Made by a program: the position numbers and the translations under genes | Assembly: GCA_910589415.1 (NCBI GenBank) | Contig: OU342633.1 | Location: 18,328,858 to 18,392,857 of the forward strand | Length of the DNA: 64,000 nt | Direction: 5' to 3' | Source: Malachius bipustulatus | Lineage: Eukaryota > Arthropoda > Insecta > Coleoptera > Melyridae | Part shown: in pieces, positions 34,081-45,590 of the stretch | Position numbering within the stretch: the first letter of the stretch is position 1 | Layout of the letters: each line of letters begins with the position of its first letter | Notes under the pieces: model-generated | The model's input: the letters and a program-made list of their open reading frames with translations, nothing else | What the model was told of the DNA's origin: nothing | The model's database searches: none

Positions 34081-35045
34081 TACATTAAGGTGGCCCATCT
34101 ATAAAGGGGTGGCCACCTTCAACTGGCTCACTTTTGGGATCTCCTAAACCTTAGGAGATAGGAATTAGAGAAAACTTGAACAATTTTTTGCTCATTAAGA
34201 ATCTCAAACAATTATTTATGAAACTGAAAAAACTGAAAAATCGAAATTTCAAAATTTTTACATCTTTTTTATTATTAAAAAATAAGTAGGTAATTTATGT
34301 TTTCATCAAACCTTACTTTGTAGAATCTCTACATACTGAGGATGATAATAAAACACTAATGTTTTAAAAATAGAATTTTTTTAAAACATTAGTGTTTTAT
34401 TATCATACATCAATTAAGTAATTATTATTTGTAGGTTAACGTAAGTCATCAAAGGCCGTCCATTTGGCATTACAAAAATTTTGAAAGCCGACTATATCCA
34501 ATAAAAGTTTTCATTGTCAACTTTTGTTTATTTTTTGTGGCCGCCTTATTGGTTCTTCATCTCATTCTGCAATATAAAAATCAACTTTACCAAAAATCTA
34601 TAAAATTACAAAAAAAAAAACTAAACGAAAAAAAAAAGAAGAAAATATTCACATCGTCATATGAGTAAAAAACCATTCGCCGTAAAACCAAGGCAATCAT
34701 TATGGCGTCATGTTGAAGGCATTTTAATAAAAATAAGTATTTTCAAAAAAAAAAAAAATTAAATTTTATAGATTTTTTGTTAGATTTTTTAAAATTCAGA
34801 ATACGAAAAAAATAATATGGCGACCATACCTAACAGCCATAAGAAAAAACAAAAATTGACATATTAAAGCTCTAGGCTCTAGTCGGCTTAGAAAGTTTTT
34901 GTAACGTAAAAAATGGATAGCTTTTGATGATTCATGTAAACCTACAAAAAGTAAATGTCCAATAATAATAAAGATAATGGACTCTGTATCTCCCATGGTT
35001 TAGGAGATCGCAATGGTGAACCATTTGAAAGGGCCGGACCCTGTA
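34081..35045. repeat. Foldback element, about 965 bp
   Basis: Inverted pairs from outside inward: GGATCTCCTAAACC (34137) with GGTTTAGGAGATC (34997); AAGTCATCAAAGGCCGTCCAT (34442) with the inverse at about 34915-34935; AAAGCCGAC (34480) with GTCGGCTTAG (34880). The right tip is GGACCCTGTA at 35045; the left tip is decayed. A partial copy of the left arm interior lies at 38391-38500. Confidence 0.7.
34342..34406. repeat. Perfect 28-bp-arm hairpin
   Basis: The arm ATGATAATAAAACACTAATG.. (34342-34369) is exactly inverted at 34379-34406, with a 9-base loop. It sits inside the left part of the 34.1-35.0 kb foldback but its own arms are perfect, unlike the older foldback, so it looks like a later insertion. 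The word AAAACACTAATGTTT recurs at about 47348. Confidence 0.85.
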
Positions 35046-35109
35046 TACTATTGAAAAATTATTAATTTTAAATACCTATGGGTTTGTATAATCCAATAGT
35101 AGTTTAAAT

Positions 35110-35230
35110 AACAAGAGTTGTAGATGGTTATCTACGCACGAGAGGAAAGAGATACACAAGAGCTGCTTGAAGCGAGTGTGTAATTCCGCGAGGGCGTATA
35201 CGTTTGCTATTACACTTGGGTTCATACTTT
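35110..35230. repeat. Possible third copy of the 120-bp palindrome family
   Basis: ACGCACGAGAGGAAAGAGAT, GCTGCTTGAAGCGAGTGTG and CCGCGAGGGCG appear in the same order as CACGAG..GGAGATTG, the GCCTCAGGCGAGTGCG-type centre and CCCGAG in the elements at 18115-18235 and 63541-63660. The arms no longer pair well. Confidence 0.4.
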
Positions 35231-36173
35231 TTCTTTGAGAAAAGTTTAAACTACCTACAAGATAATATTTGATCCATTCAAGTTAATAAATTATGATTTT
35301 TTTAGAAATAATCTAATGAAAATGTAGCTGACATTGACAACATGTACTACAATAAATTTATGACGTCTATCTTTTAGCACCTTTAATTCGTCTTTTTTTA
35401 AGTACTTATGTAGTTTATAGATGCTTCTCCAAGAACTCTAACCAGTAGGTATGATTTTAACTTCTTTCGCGGCGGGTTTCAGAATAAAATTAGCTACTAA
35501 AGTCACGACTGTAAAATTTAAATTCCACTTTCACCTTAGCCATGATTGATTTCAACAATAGTTTAAGTGATTTTAAGAAAATGTGATTGAAAAATTTATT
35601 ATGAAACCGACCTCTTATTATTTAAAGCGTTAGTCGAACCTCATGGCGAGGCGAACATCCCATTCTTAAAAGATTCTCAAGATTTACAGCGACATAAAAT
35701 CTATTGTAAATAGTTTTTACACTAAAATTGGTATACAAAATCCTAGTGACAACAGAAAGGTAAGTCGGTGTGTCTACACACACACACACACACGTAGAGG
35801 ATATAGGTAAATGTGGTAGGTATATGTATAAGGGTTCTGGAGGGGAACAGCATGTATACAGCAGGATAATAGTGCTAGGATGCATGTTGGCACCATTGTT
35901 TACCCATTTACCGCCAGCTAAGTCTATGTTTACCAACACTATAGACCTAGTTATACCTACTTAGATTTGTGTGTCTTTGGTAAAGTCAAGATTGTAAGTT
36001 AATATACAGGAGGGAATACGAATTATATTCTCCATGAATTGTCTCATTCGAGTACCTTAATTGATTGCGCCAGGAAAACTCAAAGCTGTGATTTAAATTT
36101 TTTTTTCAAAATTATGATTATAAAATTATTGATTTTTAGAAAAAAAAATCTATAGATAATGTTGTTATTACAT
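35231..36173. other. Spacer with a short (CA)n
   Basis: No gene. A (CA)9 microsatellite lies at about 35775-35793; frames overlapping it are low-complexity artefacts. Confidence 0.5.
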
Positions 36174-36946
36174 TTATACAGGATGTCCCACGTCATTGGA
36201 GTCGGTCTCTACGTGGCCTAACGATGGATTTCTCAATTTTCTTTACAAGTTCAAATACTGAGTCAATGTCGTTGGATTTTCGTTGAAAGAGACTCTAAAG
36301 TCGTCTGGTCGTAGCTTTCAATCTAGGCGACTGAAATTTTTATGGAATAAGGTATCCACAAGGAGTGGTCTGGTATTGCATTTTATCTAAATCGATCGAG
36401 CCGTTTCGAAATGGCGGTACGTCTTTTGAATTTTAGGAAAACTGGCTACTTTTTGAATCTCTGTGTGAGCAAAATGGAAAAAAATAACTTTGAAACCAAA
36501 TCAACATGGTTGGAAGAACATTTTTCGAACTTGAAGTTGGTGTAAGAAAAATTACAATTTTTTTATTAATAAGCCAGTGGCGTGGGTAGGACGACTATGG
36601 TAAAAATGGCTTAATTTCTGTCACCATTTATGAGCACATTTTTAAAGAAATTTAACTGAAACTATCAGAGTAAACAGCTGTTCTTTATGGCATTTGAGAA
36701 AAAATTGGTCAAGTCGTTTCAAAATAGCGGCTCTTTGAATTTTCGAAAAAATTTTTATTTATTGAACCCCTGTATAAGAAAGATAGAAAAAATACTTTGA
36801 AACTAAATTAACAGGTTTGGAAGAACATTTTTAGAACTTTACGCTAGTACGAAAAAAATCATTATTTTCAATAACAAGCCAGTGGCGTGGGTAGAAAAAG
36901 GGTAAAAAAATATATTTAGGTATATTTAATACACATTTTATTAATA
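36174..36946. repeat. Two tandem copies of a ~305-bp module
   Basis: The key word CCAGTGGCGTGGGTAG starts at 36574 and again at 36879, 305 bp apart. Preceding words are shared in both copies: GTTTCGAAATGGCGG / GTTTCAAAATAGCGG, TTTGAATTTT, and GGAAGAACATTTTT.GAAC. The first copy starts with a MITE-like tip ACAGGATGTCCC at 36179. The array resumes at 38800 and 41774 after insertions. Confidence 0.75.
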
Positions 36947-37518
36947 TACAGGCTGATCAGTAACTCGCGCACTCCGAATACTGGGCGACATAGAGCCCAT
37001 TAAAATTAAGGATATTCTGCGAAAAAAGTGAATCCAACGATTGGTTTTCAAGTTACAGAGTTTCCCTCATCCGAGTTTAAAGGTACTTAATTTTTTCAAT
37101 AACCGGGATAAAAATTAATGAAAAATTCAGGTTACTGTAATGTCTGGAACGGATACCATATAGGTAATTCATCAATTTTTTTTCATAAAACCTCTTTACA
37201 GAAGAATTGAGAATGTTGGAAATTGATACCATACCTAAATCTGAACGAAATTTGAAGTTTGGCAACCGCCTAAACTCAACGTAGAATATAAAATATTCAA
37301 ATGCCTTCGTTGCTATGGAAATAAAAATAATAACAATACCATCTAACCGGAACTTATTCACATGTTCAGTGCAGTGTTGCCACCTTTTTTACAAAAATGG
37401 TCATATCTTTGGAAGAAAAGAACTTATACAACACTGCAGTAAGAAAATTTACCACTCTTAAAAAGTGAAGTTTACTGCGCAGCATGCTCTGAGTGCGCGA
37501 GTTGCTGATCACCCTGTA
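36947..37518. mobile_element. 572-bp MITE with TA target duplication
   Basis: The left tip is TACAGGCTGATCAGTAACTC and the right tip GAGTTGCTGATCACCCTGTA in inverse, flanked by TA on both sides (36945-36946, 37519-37520). Inverted similarity is strongest over the outer 30-40 bp (GCGCACTC/GAGTGCGC). It carries no transposase; the frames inside show no domain. A truncated copy of its right end is at 9329-9415. Confidence 0.85.
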
Positions 37519-38330
37519 TATTAAATATGAGTGTAAAAAATATTTATTCATAGCTAATTTTATTAAACAAAATTCATCTTTAAGCAGACCTTATGTGAGA
37601 ATGATTTCTCGATTTCCTTTGTGACATCCTCGAATTTCAATGTCCTTGTGATAGGGGATGAACAATATCCGTCTATCTGGCCACCTTTCTAGTCAATGAA
37701 CGTTATCCAGGTGTGTTTATTTCACAAACATCGCGGTGAGCTTTGATCTTACGTCGCCATATATTAAGCCATGAATAGGTGCTGTCCAGGGTGCTCTAGA
37801 TTAGACGCACGACAGATTCGGGCCAGCAGCAAGTGCGAAAATTAATATTTACTCTCTGAAGAAGTGTTTATTATGTCTCAGGTTTATCTGGTTAAAGATT
37901 TGACTGATGTTTCCTGTGTTGTTTATTTCATGCATGTGTCGCTTGTTCACACAGAGATTAAACCAAATCTGTCTCCATAAGTTACAAAAATTTTTTTTTG
38001 TATTTGCAGCTGATTTGATTTTCAAGTTTTACATAACCCAACAAGAACCTATAAATGTTGATATACTTACATACAGATACACTTAAAGTCCTGTCGTGTT
38101 GGAATTACGTGATTAATACGTGGAAATACGTATGCCACATGCGTGCTCACTGCACAAAACCTCAGTGGACGTTCTTCTCTACGACAAGAGGTTTGCAACT
38201 TCTTTCCTGCAAGACACTATACTTCCTGGGTATAGTGTATTGTATATATTACTTTTTTTTGTGGAATTGGTGGCTTTCTATTCTAAAATTAATAATAACT
38301 TCAGTCGTTGCTGACATCTGCTGAAAAAAA
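37519..38330. other. Spacer, no gene found
   Basis: 37600-37950 is less AT-rich but has no domain in any frame. Confidence 0.45.
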
Positions 38331-38600
38331 CTGAAAAATCGAGATTTTTCTTGTAATCTTAAAGATAAATAAATAATTTTTTGTGGATTTACATAAGTCA
38401 TCAAAAGCCATCTATTCGACATTACAAATATTTCCAAAGTCGACAAGATCCCAGAGTTTTCATAGCCATTTTTTTTATTATGGCCGCCATACCTACTATT
38501 TTTATGTCGTTCGGCATGAAAAAAATCATGGAAACAAAAAATTAATAACATTCAAAAACACATTTAAATTTTTGATCTTTTTAGAAAAAAGACAATCATA
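38331..38600. repeat. Partial copy of the 34-35 kb foldback
   Basis: AAGTCATCAAAAGCCATCTAT, CATTACAAATATTTCCAAAGTCGAC and ATTATGGCCGCCATACCTA match, in order, 34442-34560 and its inverse at 34800-34830. One arm only. Confidence 0.65.
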
Positions 38601-38799
38601 AGGCAAGTAATATGTATGTATATGTAATACTTTATTGACGTACTTTAGTGGGTTGAAATTTTTTTTTCCGAAGAATGAAGAATTACATTTTTGTTTTTTT
38701 TTACCGTTATTAATTTTTGGTTTCCATTTTTTTTATACCTAACACATAAAAAAATAATAAATAAATAAATTTGAAGGATTTTCGTTAAAAAAAGCTAGC

Positions 38800-39034
38800 A
38801 TTTATCAACCTAGGGGACTAAATTTTGAATTTTAGTAGGAGTAAGACACCCATAAGGAGTGATCTGGTATTATGTTTGAGCTAAATCGGTGGAGTTGTTT
38901 TAAATGGCGGCCCTTTAAATTTTTGTAAAAGCAAATTTTTGAGCCCTTTTCTTATAAGCAAGCCGTAAACAAATTATAATTAAATTACCAGAATGAGAGG
39001 AATGTTTTTCGAACTTTGTGCTCATGTAAAGAAA
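38800..39034. repeat. Module copy, left part, interrupted by the LINE
   Basis: AAGGAGTGATCTGGTATTA, AAATGGCGGCCCTTTAAATTT and TTTTTCGAACTTTGTGCTCAT match the 36.3-36.55 kb module. The unit stops at 39034 where the LINE begins and resumes at 41774 with ACAAGCCAGTGGCGTG. Confidence 0.7.
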
Positions 39035-41554
39035 TACTCACTAGTGAATTGCATTGTGAAATTGCAGGTATTGAATTGACTGATCTGAAATGCACTGTAA
39101 TATCAGTTTATCGGTCTCCTGCTGGAGATTTCGATCAATTTTTAAGGATAATGAATGAAGTGTTATCAAAGTCTGTTAAAATGACGAATGACATTGTAAT
39201 TAATGGTGATTTCAACATTAGATTTAATTTAGATGATAGTAAAAAGAAGCGATTTAATGACTTGCTAGAGTCGTATGGTTTCAGGACAGTCATCAGAGCG
39301 AGAACTAGAGGCAAAAATTGCATAGATAACATATTGCTAAGGTTTGGTGCGAGATTCAATGCGGAGGTGTTGAATACTGGTTTGTCGGACCATGGGGCGG
39401 TAGCTGTGACGATTGCAGTAAGCCCAGATAAAAAATTAAAGAAAAAAGTTATTAAAAGCAGAAACTTTAATAAGGGTAAGTTTACCTTCTATAAAAACAT
39501 AGAAACCATTGACTGGGGTTTTGTGGGTGATGGTCACATGGATATAAATACTAAATTTTCCTTGTTCATGGAGACAATAGCTGAAAATATTGACAAATCC
39601 TTTCCCTTAGTTGAACGAGTGGTACCTACAAATCAGCAGGGTGACAAAAACAAGTGGTACAATGATGACCTGAATGAAATGAGAGAGAGATTGAGATTTA
39701 TGGTTGGTTTTGGGCGTAATTTTCCATCCACAGCCATAACGATGGATATTAAATGCCTTAAAAAAAATTATAAAAATGCACTTAAATCAGCAAAACATCA
39801 ATATTATGAAGGTAAAATAAAAAATTCGGAAAACATATCGAAAACTTGCTGGAATATAATAAATAGTCAAAAAGTAAATAATAAAGTGATAAATAATGCT
39901 TGCTTGGAGCCCGAAGAGCTAAATAACTTCTTTTCAAGTATTCCAACTAAAATAATCGCGGCCCTGCCGGCAGCTGAGGAGGGATTGGAGTTTGATCAGA
40001 GTGGGAATAGATGTACACGATGTTTCAGTTTCTCTCCTTTCAGTTATATAGAAATACGTGATATTATAGATAAAATCAAGAATAAAAACAGTCTGGATTA
40101 TTACAATATGTCTGCTAAAATAATTAAAAGTATTAAACATTTGATTGTTTACCCACTAACCAAATTGTTCAATATCTGTATAGAAAAATCTATTTTCCCG
40201 GAAGCACTGAAGGTACAGAAGGTTGTGCCAATACATAAAGGAGGTAAATGTGTGGTTGAAAATTTTAGACCAATATCCATAGTCCCGGTAATATCAAAAA
40301 TATTTGAAATAGCTCTAAAGGGGCAAATAAATAAGTATCTAGAGTCAAATAAATTACTGTGTGACACGCAATTCGGATTCAGATCAAAGAGGTCTGCACA
40401 TGTGATGCTGTCAGATACCTAGTTGATTACACAACGATCGGTATGGAATCGGGTGAGTTTGTTGGCGCGACCTTTTGTGATCTCCAGAAAGCATTTGATT
40501 GTATATCTCATACCTGCCTTATCAAAAAATTAAAACATCTTGAGTTTGATGTATCGGCGTGTAACCTTATTTATTCATATCTCACGGACAGACGACAATA
40601 TACACAATATAATGAGAGAACATCATCTTTTGCACCGGTAACACATGGCACATGGTAACACATGGGGTTCCCCAGGGATCGGTACTTGGACCAACTCTCT
40701 TTACATTATACATAAATGACCTTAAAAGCGGACTGAATGTGGGTGATTGTGTGTTGTATGCTGATGACACAACGTTGTTATCGAGGTCACCACAGCTGGG
40801 AGTGCTTGAGGGTGAAATGGTAGAAGCCATGAGAGTTGCAACTCAATGGTTCAGTAAGAACTATCTGAGTATTAACAAAAATAAAACAGTCGATGTGATT
40901 TTCACCCACAGACCAATGGTTGATCATGAGAATGCTCAGCTTGTCAAATTTCTGGGAGTAATCCTGGATCCTAAACTTAGTTGGGAGAAACACACCGAAT
41001 ACCTTGCAAAAAAGTTATCGAAAACCATCTATGTAATGCGGAAGTTAAGTAATTTTGCACCACTAAATGCTTTATTGACAGCATACCATGCGTTATTCGT
41101 TTCACAGGTGTCCTATGGTCTGTTGAGCTGGGGTCACTCACCATCGGCAAAGCGTATTTTCGGGCTTCAAAGAAAGGTTCTTCGCGTGATGACTGGTCTG
41201 GGATATAGAGAAGATGTTAGACATAAATTCAAGCAACTAAAGCTGTTCACTTTGCCTTCCTTGTATGTGTATTCCTGTTTGGTGTATGTACACAGGAACT
41301 ATAACACATATAGTCTATGTAGCGACATACATAGGCATGACACAAAGGGAGCAAATCTTATAAGAGTGGAGTATGTACGTCTAATGTCAAGTAGAAATGC
41401 TACGAATTATTACGGTCCTAAATATTATAACCAACTTCCGGAAAGCATAAAACAGCTAGCTAGTGAAAAATTTAAAGTCACGGTTAAAGCTTACTTACTT
41501 CAGACACCGCTCTACGATGCAGGTGATTTTGACGGATCACGTATTGAACTTTGA
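39016..41554 (+). pseudogene. CR1-like LINE ORF2 (endonuclease + RT), two frameshifts
   Basis: The best-preserved retroelement here. The endonuclease lacks its start but keeps LKCTVISVYRSPAGDF, VINGDFNIRF and LSDHGAVAVT (SDH at 39385-39393). The linker runs KNKWYNDDLNEMRERLRF to SAKHQYYEGKIKNS. RT blocks: IDKIKNKNSLDYYNMSAKII, KVVPIHKGG, VENFRPISIVPVISKIFE, DTQFGFRSKRS (to 40389); then, shifted, ATFCDLQKAFDCISHTCL (40466-40520); then, shifted again, GVPQGSVLGPTLFTLYINDL and LYADDTTLLS (YADD at 40757-40768), VKFLGVILDPKLSWEKH, and the tail QVSYGLLSWGHS ending at 41554. The first shift is a small indel near 40390. The second is a 17-bp tandem duplication at 40639-40665. It has no RNase H or C-terminal zinc motif, consistent with CR1-group elements. 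Confidence 0.9.
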
Positions 41555-41773
41555 TTTATTGTTTGTATTTTTGAACTTTTCTGTGTTAGGTATATATTAT
41601 GAGTATACATTTAACTGTTTGCCTTTTGCATCTTTACATTTTGTTGTTATTTGCTTTTGCTGTGTTTATGTATTTTTACTGTGTTTGTTTTTCATGTACC
41701 TGTTACATTATATTGTATTGACGATGCCACGACACTTTAGTGTCATATATGCAAATAAACTCTAAACTAAACT
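39035..41773 (+). mobile_element. CR1-like LINE, 5'-truncated, with (AAACT)n tail
   Basis: Inserted into one unit of the 305-bp module: module sequence ends at about 39034 and resumes at 41774. The 3' UTR (41555-41770) ends ATGCAAATAAACTCTAAACTAAACTA, a short repeat tail. A possible short target duplication (AAATA) cannot be proven because the junctions are AT-rich. Confidence 0.85.
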
Positions 41774-42660
41774 AAATATTATTTTTTCTACAAGCCAGTG
41801 GCGTGATTTTTAATCAGCCAGTGGCGTGTGTAGACAAAGAGTAAAAATGGCTTTCTAAAAAAATTTTCTATAACCGTTTATGAGCGCATTTTCAAAATAA
41901 TAATTGAACTGAAATAATTATTAGAGGAAACAGCTATAGGTACCCACTAATAATGTTTAACCTTGAAAAATTTGGGCAGCAAATCATTAAAAGAGCGTAG
42001 CTAATACAAAAAATTATATCATGTTTATTTCCCAAAATTTTAAATTTTCTATTTTCAAGACGCCCCTATAGCTTTAGCTTGTATTTACAAAGCTTTGAAC
42101 CCTTGTAAACCTATAATGGGGATTATTGTTGAAAAAACCTTTCTAGAAAAGCGTTTTTATATAGGGTGCACCTTCAATAAATTTGGCCAAAACACGTTTT
42201 TGTCTTTCGAGTACAGGTCTAGTGTTCAATTCAGGGAGCTGAAAATTTAGTATTAGTTAGAACTTTGGAGGGAGAGAGTTTGGTATTGCTTTTGGAAAAT
42301 ATCGATCAAGTAATTTATAATTAACGGCCATCTCATGTTTTGCAAAAACTGCTTTTTTTAACACCTGCATGTATGCTAAAATGAACAGAAGTTTTCAATA
42401 AATTTAACAGAATAGGAAGTTGTAGACATGTATCCAAAAAAAATTCGTTTTAGCCATTAGGTTACCATCCGTGGCGTTGGTAACCATCAGTGGCGGTCAA
42501 ATTTTTAATTTTCTGTATTCAATTTTAGGCACGTTTTCAAAGGAACTGAACTGGAATTTGCACAGAATAATATCCTCGGATTACCTACAAGTTAGGAAGA
42601 TGTTGAATAATTTGATAAACTATTTACCATTCTGAGTTATACGCTCAAGAAGTAAAAAAA
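41774..42660. repeat. Further diverged copies of the ~305-bp module
   Basis: AAGCCAGTGGCGTGATTTTTAA and AGCCAGTGGCGTGTGTAGAC at 41794 and 41817 show a local duplication of the key word. TTTATGAGCGCATTTTCAAA (41876) matches 36630. A weaker copy at 42265-42560 has TGGCGTTGG and CAGTGGCGGTC and a TTTTCAAAGGAACTGAACTG segment. Confidence 0.6.
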
Positions 42661-43745
42661 TATTTTCAGTAAATTTTAGGCGGTGCAATATTGTACGGTA
42701 TAGGTACCTGCTACTGAGTGAAATTGGAAAGTTGCCTGATACCCACTTATTACTTTTTCTTAAGGCAAATAATGTCACTATACAATATTTCAAAAACTTT
42801 CCTTCTCAGAAGCGAGAAATCTCTTAAACTTGCTACGCTAATGGAACTACAGGTACCTAACTTATTAAAATGCAAAAAAGGAAGATAATTCTGCTGTTTA
42901 TATTAGGTAGGTAGCTGTACTTATTACACTGAAAATTATGTTCCCATCCCAAGAATCCAATAGTAAAATACTGAGATTAGCAAAGATCAAAATAATTTAC
43001 TCATTATATCCGTTAGTGGCTATAATTTTTAATAAATTTAATATCGAAGCAGGCATTCATAGTAAAACGTAAAATAAAATATCCATAAACTTCATCCTCA
43101 TTGAAAAGTATGATTTTTCGCTAAAATCTCCTCTCAAGCTCTATCATTAAGTATTTACATAGCATTTATTTAGCAAGAAGGCTCATTTTGCGGGTTGTTT
43201 GGCTGAAATTCTCCGATGTAATTGATGAGTTAAACATATACAACGCTTATCTAGGCTTGCATTTATAGTTTTAATCACAAAATCCCATCAGAGGATAATA
43301 ATAACGATCCTGAATAAACAACTTCCCTGTAATCATACAATTTACATGGTTATTTTAGTAAAGACGAACGTGTAATTTTACAGCAAAATCAATAACAATA
43401 ATCGGCTTCATCTCAGCAACTTAAGAGATTCGAGACAAGAATGAGGAATCAGAAAGGCGGGCATGGGTGCCAGTTCTCTGCAATTTTCTCAATATTTAGG
43501 TTACCTGATTATACAGTTTTGTTAATAGATACAGCGAGCGCTTTTTATATTATTTTTTGGTCTAAAAGTTATTCTTATTTAAGGAAGGCCCACTTGATTA
43601 TCATTTTTTCTATGCGGTTATAGTGCATTTTGTACTCAAGTTCATTTCTAGATAGGTTATTCATTTATAGAGTAAAATATTTTGAATGTTGTTCATTTCT
43701 TTATTTTTATATTACGCGACAGTGAGATTATTTAATTTATTGTAA
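42661..43745. other. Spacer, no gene found
   Basis: AT-rich. The 60-codon frame at 43441-43623 has no domain. Confidence 0.45.
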
Positions 43746-43872
43746 TACCCCTACCAAGGGGATGAAATTCGATAGTTGAATTGTCATTTAAGTATCTCCC
43801 CCTCAATAACAAAATTGACCCGTTTCGGCGTTTTTCGAGTACATCTTCAGTTTCCAAGTTATTAGGCATGTT
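43746..43872. repeat. Fragment of the 614-bp foldback MITE
   Basis: TACCCCTACCAAGGGGATGA, CCGTTTCGGCGTTTTTCGAG and TACATCTTCAGTTTCCAAG match the right arm of the element at 12600-12735. The outer tip is missing. Confidence 0.8.
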
Positions 43873-43884
43873 TCTAAATGCAGC

Positions 43885-44820
43885 TGTAAAGTTTCAAGAT
43901 GAAACCCTCACATGAAATAATCCTAGCAGGAGGCCTGAATAGAAGAGTAGGAAGAAAAAGTGATGACACTACCATATAGGACGACAACGGAGAAAGGCGG
44001 ATAGATCTGTGTGAATTGAACGGACTCAAGTAGCAAATGGATTCTACAGATATAAAGACGTACCTTAGTGCACATGTATCCAGGAGACGAGAAATTTGAG
44101 ATCGATAATTAATAGGTTACATTATAGTAAGGGAATATAACACCGTCAAGATCAAGGTTTTCAGGGTCCAGAGAGGATCAGAATGTGGTTTAGATCGCAC
44201 ATATTAGTAGTGGCAAAAATGTACCTACTTCCCCTTCACTAAAATTTCAAAGATTGAACAGAGACAGTTAAACAGTTAACCCGAAAAAAATTCTGGGTCC
44301 AGTTACTGAATGAGGAATCTATAAGAGATCTGTACCAAGGACGCTTGGACAAAAAATTAGAAGAATTCACTTATACGAAGGTATTGCGGATACTTATGAA
44401 AGAATCAAAAAGTGTATTTAGGAGGCAGCTATGGAAGCCTTAGGAGAGGGCTAGTAATGGATACAAGGAAGGTATATCAGGGGACATGAGACAGAATATA
44501 GAGGAGATGAAGCATGTTATAGTAAATATCTGAGTACAAGCCACGCAGAGGGCTTGAAAAATTATAAGGAGAAGAACAGAGAAGCAAAGAGAAAAGTACA
44601 ACAGGAGAATAACAGAAGATGGGAAAGTATATGCGAAGGAATAGACCAGCATATAGGGTCTATTGTGGTGGTGGGAAGTGGGAATAATATTACGGAGAAT
44701 TACTCACGGAGACAGGACCACAATTCATGATAAAGAAAGAAGAAACAATATCAGATTGAAGATAATATATTACACTTACACTGCGTAAGGTCCAATAAGC
44801 AATTAGAGAAATAAAAAATC
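43885..44820 (+). pseudogene. RTE-like LINE endonuclease and linker, decayed
   Basis: HEIILAGGLNRRVGRKSDDT and DDNGERRIDLCELNGLK (43911-44035) are the endonuclease core (G-D-L/F-N), with the usual D of GDLN changed to G. VKIKVFRVQRGSECG (44150-44190) precedes the SDH site, which is damaged. Shifted frames carry the linker words expected upstream of RTE reverse transcriptases: WTKN-like region (44350), LRKVQ..AIREIKNR (44780-44820). The body then stops abruptly and Jockey-type sequence follows. It could be the missing 5' half of the RTE subfamily seen at 12.8-14.2 kb. Confidence 0.65.
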
Positions 44821-45590
44821 GGTACATATAGACTTCACATACAAAAGAAACGAATTCATCCCGGTGTATATAACCGATTGGCACCGCACGCTAACACAGC
44901 CAAATATCTTGGCATGACATTGGACACCAGGCTTCGCTGGAAGGCTCATGTCAAAAAGAAAAGAGATGAACTTGGCATCAGATACAAAAAGATGTATGAC
45001 TCTTAGGAAATAACTCCACGCTGCCCCTACACAATAAAATATTGCTGTATAAACGGGTCCTTAAACCAGTCTGGACCTATGGCATACAACTTTGAGGGAG
45101 AGGGGGTTGTACCAAACAAACTAACGTCAATATTATACAACGTTTCTAAAACAAAGTATTGAGAAGTATTGTTGGTGGTCCTTGGTACATTCGAAACAAA
45201 GACCTTCATAAGGAACTGGAAATGGAATTGTTAACAACGAGATAGGAAGATTGGCTAGGAACCATGAAGAAAGGCTCCATAATCATGTCAATGTCGAGGC
45301 TCTCCAGCTCCTGGATAACATGGGTCAAATACGAAGACTTAAAAAGACAAAACCTTTTGATTTCTGTTAAGTGGTAGTGCAAAACACATAAGAGTGTAGT
45401 GTAGAGTGCATGTTAGCGTTAGTGCAGTAAGCAATCCTGTTAGAGTTTAAGGAAAACCAGTGATGGGTAAACCCTTGTAAAGTATGTTTAATTTAGTAAT
45501 TTAAGTTAGAAATAAATTTCTCATTGGTCTATAAGACCAGATTGTAATATGATAAAACACTTGTGGGTGTTTTACTAATAAAAAACTTAT
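44821..45590 (+). pseudogene. Jockey-clade LINE C-terminal end and 3' UTR
   Basis: After HIDFTYKRNEFIPVYI (44828), a shifted frame reads NTAKYLGMTLDTRLRWKAHV then KKRDELGIRYKKMY (44890-45000). Further blocks are NSTLPLHNKILLYKRVLKPV with WTYGIQL (45008-45090), VLRSIVGGPWYIRNKDLHKE (45160-45220), IGRLARNHEERLHNHVNVEA and LQLLDNMGQIRRLKRTKPFD (45240-45360). This is the unmistakable C-terminus of insect Jockey elements, ending with a stop at 45369. The 3' UTR runs to ACTAATAAAAAAC at about 45587, with AATAAA. The RT core and 5' half are missing. Stops at 45003 and small indels mark decay. Confidence 0.88.

Noticed and set aside
35770..35964. Open frames across 35622-35964
   Set aside because: They span a (CA)n microsatellite and AT-rich DNA and have no domain.
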